Below, piece by piece: positions 57,835-64,000 of a stretch of 64,000 bases of DNA; within the stretch, counting starts at the first letter, position 1, and each line of letters opens with the position of its first letter. Origin of the DNA: Pestalotiopsis fici W106-1. Its lineage: Eukaryota > Ascomycota > Sordariomycetes > Amphisphaeriales > Sporocadaceae. Below the pieces are notes generated by a model. The model did no database searches and was not told where the DNA came from. It was given only the letters and a program-made list of their open reading frames with translations. A program made the translations under genes and the position numbers. Where the stretch lies: NCBI RefSeq assembly GCF_000516985.1, contig NW_006917104.1:186001-250000 (forward strand), given 5' to 3'.

Positions 57835-59143
57835 AAACTTTGGAGGCCATGGTCGGTTCATACACGACGCACAAAACCTGCTTCATGTGCTGTCATTGCA
57901 TACCTGTCTACAATCTTTTTTTTTTTTTTTTTTTTTTCCCTCTTTCTTTACTTGAACATATTTCGGCGTCACTTTGTGCTCAGTGCTTTTGGACGTCCGT
58001 AACAGCACCAACTCCCTGCAGGGGGTGAGCATCTATCATCTCTATTATATATTTACCACCATATATTTAGCCGTCATTATTCTTTTTTTTTGTTCTTGGC
58101 TCTACGCCATGCCCTTCTTTGAACTACCATCCCAAAGAGTTGCATAGCGTCGCGCAACAAGGTACTTAACATTTGACCAAAGCCGTGACTAACCCACAAC
58201 TTGTCGAGCTCGTTACTTGACACCAAGTTGCTCGTATTGTGATGGTATATATATTCTTGTCCTCGTAATCGTTTTGTGTATGTCTGTTACGCTACCCGAT
58301 GTCCACAGTAGTTGTATTTTTTTCTGGTTCATGAGATATTACTCAGTGGGCCAGATAGTATGCGGTGATTGATTGTTCCATTGGGCGTGTAGAGTGTCAT
58401 CGTGATGAAGACAATATACTTGCAAAAGGCATGTCTTGACAGACCGCCGATCCGTCAGTGTCTTGTCGTAATGGCCAGCACAAGTTGAAAAGTCAACCGT
58501 GGTCAAGGCCATGGGTTACCTGTAGGTCATGTGGCATGAAAATGATACATGCCAATTGACAGGCAGTTTCGCCATTGTGCCATTAAGGGCAGGGGTTGCC
58601 GGCTATAGGTTACGGCACAGGAAAATGAGCAAAAGATTCTCATTGCATGCGCGTCATTGTTTGACCAGTTCAGGACATTGAAAGTAGACAAACCTGTTTA
58701 TGAAATCAAAATTATAGAGACCGTACGTCTTATTTATCGTCAAGAGCAATACTATCAGAACTTTCACTCAAAAGCTAAAGTAAAACCAAAGGATTAGGTC
58801 AGCCCATGGCTGTGCTTAAGTGTTTGCAGTGTCGCATTAAACATGCATGTTCAAAAGGATGCACCCGCCCACAGGTATGACTCAAATTTGCGACTAGAAG
58901 TGATTGGGCCAAAGTATGATAGCAAATTTATGCATTACATGTTTCAAGCAGATAACTGTAGGCATATAGCAAGGATCTCATTATATCGTAACCTGGTAAG
59001 CGGGTATACCACGAAGGAAGAATGGGACGCCGTTATTCGGATATAGATTACCCAAGGCCTCGGTACATTCCCTCGTAGGCATTGCGCATACCTAGATTCA
59101 TACCTCCCTAGGTAGCTTCACCTCAATCAACTCTTGCTCTTCT
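57835..59143. other. Convergent intergenic region
   Basis: 1.3 kb between the 3' ends of the Nudix (+) and sugar permease (-) genes. It holds a 22-T tract (listed separately) and A/T-rich DNA. The 67-codon frame at 58843-59046 has no support. Confidence 0.45.
57916..57937. repeat. 22-nt poly-T tract
   Basis: Uninterrupted run of 22 T followed by a C/T-rich stretch, about 80 nt after the Nudix stop codon. It is not flanked by a recognisable retroelement, so a simple homopolymer in the 3' region is most likely. Confidence 0.85.
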
Positions 59144-60790
59144 CTATTTAACGTGTTCTGCCTCTGTACCCTTTTCGACGGCCTTGGTCTCCGCAATGAC
59201 GCCTCCGTTCGCCGTCTCAACATCGTCTTGATGTTCCGTGAGTCCAATCTCGGTGGTTGAAAAGGCATCGGCGGGGTTTCTATAAGCCGGAATGAAATTG
59301 ACAGCCAGAGCGTATGACGCGGCGGCGACAAAAAACATGAGAGGCACCACCATGGCCAGGGGTGTACCGTGACGATCGGCAGCGACGCCCGTGAGCGGCG
59401 GCACAATGGCGCCGCCCAGGACACCGGCAACGATCCAGCCAGAGCCCCTCTTGGTATGGCGACCGAGACCGCGCATGCCCAGGGCCACAATGGTTGGGAA
59501 GCAGATGGACTCAAAGAAGAGCACGACGTACAGCATCGCCATACCCGTGATGCCCCGCTGCGTGATGGACGGTGCCGTAAAGATAATGCACATGGTAAGA
59601 AAGATGAGAAAGACCCAGCGTGGCCGCACGTACTTCATGATGAAGACGCCGCCGAATCGCCCAACCGTAAAGGCAGCTTGGGCACCAGAGAGGTACTTGG
59701 ATCCTAGAGAGGACTCGTCGGTGGTACCGTTTTCCGTCACGTAATTGATAAAGTAACTTTGAGACGTGTTAGCCACGAGTATTTCGCCTCTCATAAAGTA
59801 TTTGCGGCAAGTGCACTTACCTTGCCACGGCAATTTGAGCACCAGTGTAGCAAAATTGAGCAAAAGCAGCATGGAACAGGCGATATTGTTTCCAAAAAGG
59901 CTTATCGTCGGCATTTGCATGCGTTTCGTCGGCTTGGAACGCCATGTCTGCATCCGTGATTTCGGGAATGGTTGAAAGGAAGAAGATTAAGCCCAGGATG
60001 AAAACAAAGATGGCAATGGCGACGTAGACCCATTGAACGTTGCGCAGGGCCTCCTCGTCACTAAAGTTGAAGAAGACATATGACCCCAGTACCGGTGCGA
60101 TGACGGTCCCAATGCCGTTGAAGGCCTGGGAGAAGTTGATGCGAATCTCGGCATACTTTGGTGGTCCGCATACAGTTATGTATGGGTTCGCAGCTGTCTC
60201 GAGAGAGCCCAAGCCGTTGCCAACGATGAAGATGGAGGCGCAAAATCCGCCAAAGGATCGAGCTTGAATACAGGGAAAGGCAATCAGGGCACCGACGCCA
60301 TAGAGAAAGAGGCCCCAGATGAATGTCGCACGATAGCCGTAATGTCGAAGGATCCAGTTTGCATGACCGAGAGATGCAATGGGATATGCACTGTCAGGAA
60401 GTGCTCAGAGTTAGTGCACATACTAATCTGCTATACTTGGCAATTTGCCGAGGTGAGCACATACCCAAAGTAGGCCGCTTGCAAACCGCTTGATCTCGTT
60501 TTATCAATCCCGAGAGTATTTTGAAAGTGTCTGTATACGATGTGTCAATATGTCAATTCCGTCAAAGGAAACCAGGTCGCGGATTGAGACAAACTGGACC
60601 GAGTGGAATCAGTCAGCACTTACTTGTTCAAGGTGTCCAGTAAACCATAACTAAAGCCCCACAAGAAGAACAGTACAGTCACCAGACAGATGGGATACAG
60701 GGACTGTCTCAGTGTCAACTCGGCGGCCTTGGTCCTCTTATCGTCCCTAGCGCGAAGGGAGCGATTCTTGACAAACTGGGAAAAAGCCAT
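59144..60790 (-). CDS. MFS sugar permease, FucP (fucose:proton symporter) type
   Basis: Exons on the minus strand: 60790-60624, 60530-60465, 60390-59821 and 59756-59144, 471 residues with about twelve hydrophobic segments. LVTVLFFLWGFSYGLLDTLN in the first membrane helix is the classical FucP signature, with the following HFQNTLGI loop. GLGSLETAANPYITVCGPP matches the FucP segment before RINFSQAFNGIG. These proteins carry fucose, galactose or glucose by proton symport at the plasma membrane. The two short exons (66 and 167 nt) are required to complete helices 1 and 2. The C-terminal tail is acidic and cytoplasmic. No sugar-metabolism gene is adjacent. Confidence 0.92.
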
Positions 60791-63432
60791 TGCAGCGCTG
60801 GTGGTAGTCGCTGTCTGGCAAGAGAGTATCCTAAAGCAAGACAATCGACTGAGCCCAGGGGAGTATCAACATGCAGCAGCGACACCGAGAGACAAGCAAC
60901 TTGAAATCGTAAGCATGGAAGGGGATCAGTATAGTCTTGACCACTGATGAGGTGCACATCTCTGCCTTTTATGTACCTAGGCAAGAAGAGCATGCATGTA
61001 GTCATGCGCGGAGCGAACCCATGAATGAATCCGATTGTGTGTCGTTTGGTGCCAGTGTCGTCAGACTTTTCTGGGGCATCTCCGTATCATCCCTGGATGA
61101 TCAAGGTTTCTCCATTGGAATCTTACCACCTCTTGTGCATACTTGCAGGTTAGATAACAAGGTCTGCGGGCGTCAAGTACCGATATTTGGAGATTGAACA
61201 ATGATCAGTGCCACTGTGGGACGCGGGGAAAGATAGAATCTAGCTTGGCAAAACCTGGGGTTCCTTAGCGAGATGCGGGGGAATAGGCCAAACACGACAA
61301 GGGGAGTCCTGGTACAATTTGCTTGCTTGTCCCGGGAGTTGTTTAGACAATTTTCATGCGGCTGCCCCCCTAGAACTTAATGAGGAACGGGCAACTGCTT
61401 CTACTCAAGCGATGGGTACCATTTGTTATCATACAAGGGTCGGAAATAGGGCGCGTGGTTGAACCATTGTATTACAGCTTGGGAAACTCCTTCATGGTGT
61501 TATACAGATGAGTTGCTAATGGGTCATTACGCTCCAGACTGTGGAGCGATCTGATGAATGGGCATCGGCACCAACCAACTCGTGGCAGTGTTTGTAAGTC
61601 GTTGCTGACAATGGCAATCAGGATAACATGTATTGCATCCATGCCGTAACAAATTTCTTGTCAGTCAATCTATACCGCCTAGCTTTCATTCTGCATTCCC
61701 TAGGGCGGTCTATACCATACACGTTTTTGTCTTGTCGATTCCCATAAAAGTTGCTTCCAAGATGGTAGAGATACAATGCGGCGATGTCTCTTCAGCACTC
61801 GCAGCATGTACGCATGAGACCTGATGCGAGATTGCTATACAGTATCATGCTTCAAGCAATAACGTCGGTTGGTATACTTTATTGCAAGCTTCCAAGTCTG
61901 CGTGACTTTAAAATCAAGGAGTGTCGATGGGTTTTCCGAATTCCCATCCGATTAGAGCTTTGGTCGAAGTATGTCTATGGCGAAGAATACGCCCATCCTG
62001 ACGACTGCTGTACCAACTCCAGTATATTGAGACTTGGCATGTACATTACAGCTCCTGCATCTGCTATTAGTAAATGCTTGAGCTTGTGGTTGTCTCTTCG
62101 TGGACCGGAGAGTTCTGTTGTCGTCGTCAGGGCCTTCGTGTCCCTCCATGATGCCACGCATCTGTAGGGGGGATTTCTAGATATCCTGTATCGTATACAA
62201 AATAGCCTAAAGAGAGATTGTGGATGGTTGATGAAAATTAAACTGAGCTCCTCAAGATGTAGCCTTCCAGACGACAACCAAACCACAGTGGCAGGAGTGG
62301 GCAGGAGTGTGATCATACCCGAACCCCTGGTGGATAAGATCACTTGAATCTTGACGGGGAAAGGCCAATCATTTGCCTATCTGCTTCATTAATCTCGGTC
62401 AAGCATTGGGCGGCCACACAAGTGATGAACAGGCCCAATGCACTGCCAGGCATATCATAGTATTAAGAAAAGAAATAGGCTCGCTATATAGCCTTTTTTT
62501 TTTGTACTCCTGTTAATGATGATGCGTACGTTTCTGGCTTTATGTAGCGATATAATCGAGAGTTCAGCATACATCTCTTTGTTGGCTTGGCTGATCGCAA
62601 ACATGGATCGCATCTGTAATATGCTTTGTACCCATCGGCAACACTGGCATTGGCTGCAAAGATGTTCCATGCCACATCTAGTTTGTGGGTCATCCATGTA
62701 AAGAACAAGTTCTGGCCAATTGACAGTGGCATGATTCCAAGATACATCTGTGGATTACGTGGGTATCCGCAAAGATAGATTATATTTAGTGCCTCGGCAA
62801 GATGAACACTGCATAATACAGTGTTGGACATAAGGGACCAAGAAAATACGTCACTCAGCCGCAAAGAGTCAAAGCGGCCCCCATCGCCGACACCGGAAGG
62901 ACGGAGGTACTGACTTTCACATGGCGAGGTCGGTATGTTGGAAGCAGATGCAGCTGAAAGAGCTGCCCCAAGTTGACCCCTTTTTGACTCATGTTGGAAT
63001 TGCTCAGATCATTCGCGGAGATTCGAGGCACCCGAAGACTGCCTTTACAGTCTCAATCATACAAAATATTGCAAATTTGTTCGCGACAGATGAATGACAC
63101 GCATGATACATCACTTATGGAAATGCAAGCCAGAGTCAATTAAAAGAAAAGGATAAATTGATGTGATCTAATCACCTTTGTCGCTTTGCGAAACGCCCTA
63201 ATTACTAATGATGAAAATATTCATATACAGGTCTAATCACTTCCTCCATTGAGGATAAAACTCATCCACCTTTTAATAACATGTCAACTTGACCAATATC
63301 TTTGTGCTGTTAAACTCCAGAAAAGCAACTGGTATCAATTTTGCCATCGGCCGAATGAATCTGGCCAAGTGCAGCAGAAAGCATGCAGACTAGGCTCGGT
63401 GTCGTGGCGGCGTGTCAAGGAAAACCCCCCCA
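60791..63432. other. Intergenic, no gene recognised
   Basis: 2.6 kb between the sugar permease start and the stop of the small Ser/Lys-rich gene. Frames at 61784-62167 (+) and 62484-62864 (-, 126 codons) have no recognisable motif. A 10-nt T run lies near 62492. No RNA gene seen. Confidence 0.45.
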
Positions 63433-63862
63433 TCACATTCTCGTCTCGGCAAGGACCTTGTATGCAAAGACGGTGTCCGCCCTTGCTTGCTGCCTGGTGG
63501 TTGATTTACTCGAGGACGTTTTCGAGGCCGAAGCGGTCGGCTGCGCTGATTTCGAGTCCGACGACAGTTTTGCCTTGACTTTGGCGAGAATCGAAGTCTT
63601 TGGTGGTGATGCGGTCTGTTGTTCGGTTTTGGCTGCTGCTATCTCGTCGTCCGATTCTAGGTTGGTAAGAGGTACAATTAGTCCAATTGTTCTGGCATCA
63701 CTAAGCAAGTAGATATAAAGTCAAGGACTCACCATAGTCGTAGTCATGAGAAATTTTGGCAGGTTCCGACGTGACAGTTGCCGTCTTTGGTGATTTGGGT
63801 GATTGTGTCATTCCAACGAGTGTGGAAGAACCAGATAATTGTGCGTATTCTGAAGCAGGCAT
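63433..63862 (-). CDS. Small Ser/Thr/Lys-rich hypothetical protein
   Basis: Exons on the minus strand: 63862-63733 and 63656-63433, 117 residues. The intron (GTGAGT to CCTAG) joins in phase 1 to give HDYDYESDDEIAAAKTE. The protein is low-complexity: MPASEYAQLSGSSTLVG at the start, SP/TP sites (TQSPKSPKTAT), an acidic middle and a basic Ser/Lys-rich end (SKTSSSKSTTRQQ). No domain, signal peptide or membrane segment. It is probably disordered, perhaps nuclear. The two-exon model rests on a clean splice and continuing composition rather than on family similarity, so the gene itself is only moderately supported. Confidence 0.5.
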
Positions 63863-64000
63863 TTTAATGGTGGCTTGGTTGTTTCAGCAATCAAGTCTGA
63901 AAATACTCTGACGTGGATTGACTTTATGGAATATTGTTTCAAGAACTTGATACAGCGGTAAGTGAACTTCTGTTACAGGATATGAAGTGATCTTTCAGAT

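Noticed and set aside
57916..57937. Poly-T tract as the poly(A) end of a minus-strand retroelement
   Set aside because: No reverse transcriptase, endonuclease or target duplication is visible nearby.
62484..62864. 126-codon minus-strand open frame
   Set aside because: No motif, ends in a homopolymer-derived KKK; A/T-rich DNA gives such frames by chance.

Overview
The window is a filamentous ascomycete chromosome segment, most likely a sordariomycete and plausibly Hypocreales. The evidence is the gene structure (many spliceosomal introns of 50-70 nt with GTRAGT-type donors and CTAAY-type branch sites), well separated genes on both strands, three Zn2Cys6 regulators, and typical fungal families such as CYP505, intradiol dioxygenase-like, PL1, deuterolysin M35 and MFS. 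The taxon is inferred from protein style only. I reconstructed exons by hand from frame continuity, splice consensus and recognisable family motifs. No transcript data were used.

Layout. 1-204: last exon of a C2H2 zinc-finger gene. 3.0-3.7 kb: ribosomal protein eS24 (-). 6.3-8.7 kb: F-box-like/LRR protein (+). 9.1-10.1 kb: SDR (+). 11.6-15.1 kb: two secreted enzymes, an intradiol dioxygenase-like protein and a PL1 pectate lyase (+). 15.6-16.9 kb: mitochondrial phosphate carrier (-). 17.3-25.9 kb: NAD(P)-binding reductase (-), Gal80-like Gfo/Idh/MocA protein (-), Zn2Cys6 regulator (+) and CYP505 self-sufficient P450 (-). 27.8-37.2 kb: SDR (-), dienelactone hydrolase (-), Dal5-type MFS permease (+), M35 protease (+) and MmgE/PrpD protein (+). 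38.3-39.4 kb: MDR-type reductase (+) with strongly biased codons. 40.1-40.6 kb: small protein with a Cys-rich tail (+). 41.5-45.0 kb: large Zn2Cys6 regulator (-), followed by 3.5 kb of apparently gene-free DNA. 48.6-50.7 kb: third Zn2Cys6 regulator (-). 53.9-55.4 kb: Cys-rich single-pass membrane protein (+). 57.2-57.8 kb: Nudix hydrolase (+). 59.1-60.8 kb: FucP-type sugar permease (-). 63.4-63.9 kb: small Ser/Lys-rich protein (-).

How the genes may work together. Housekeeping genes (eS24, phosphate carrier, probably the MDR reductase) are interspersed with two accessory groups. The first (17.3-25.9 kb) has a local regulator, a Gal80-like NAD(P)-binding protein divergent from it, a reductase and a fatty-acid hydroxylase-type P450. 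The second (27.8-37.2 kb) has two enzymes and a transporter arranged around a shared divergent promoter, plus a lyase/decarboxylase-family enzyme, which suggests uptake and breakdown of a small organic acid or lactone. Membership of either group in one pathway is inference.

The most unusual directly visible features are very small exons (10, 13, 14 and 16 nt) in three genes, one GC-AG intron, a 27-bp palindrome just downstream of the TATA box of the Gal80-like gene, and a palindrome-rich 170-bp segment at 27.25-27.42 kb. I see no rRNA, tRNA, CRISPR or intact transposon.
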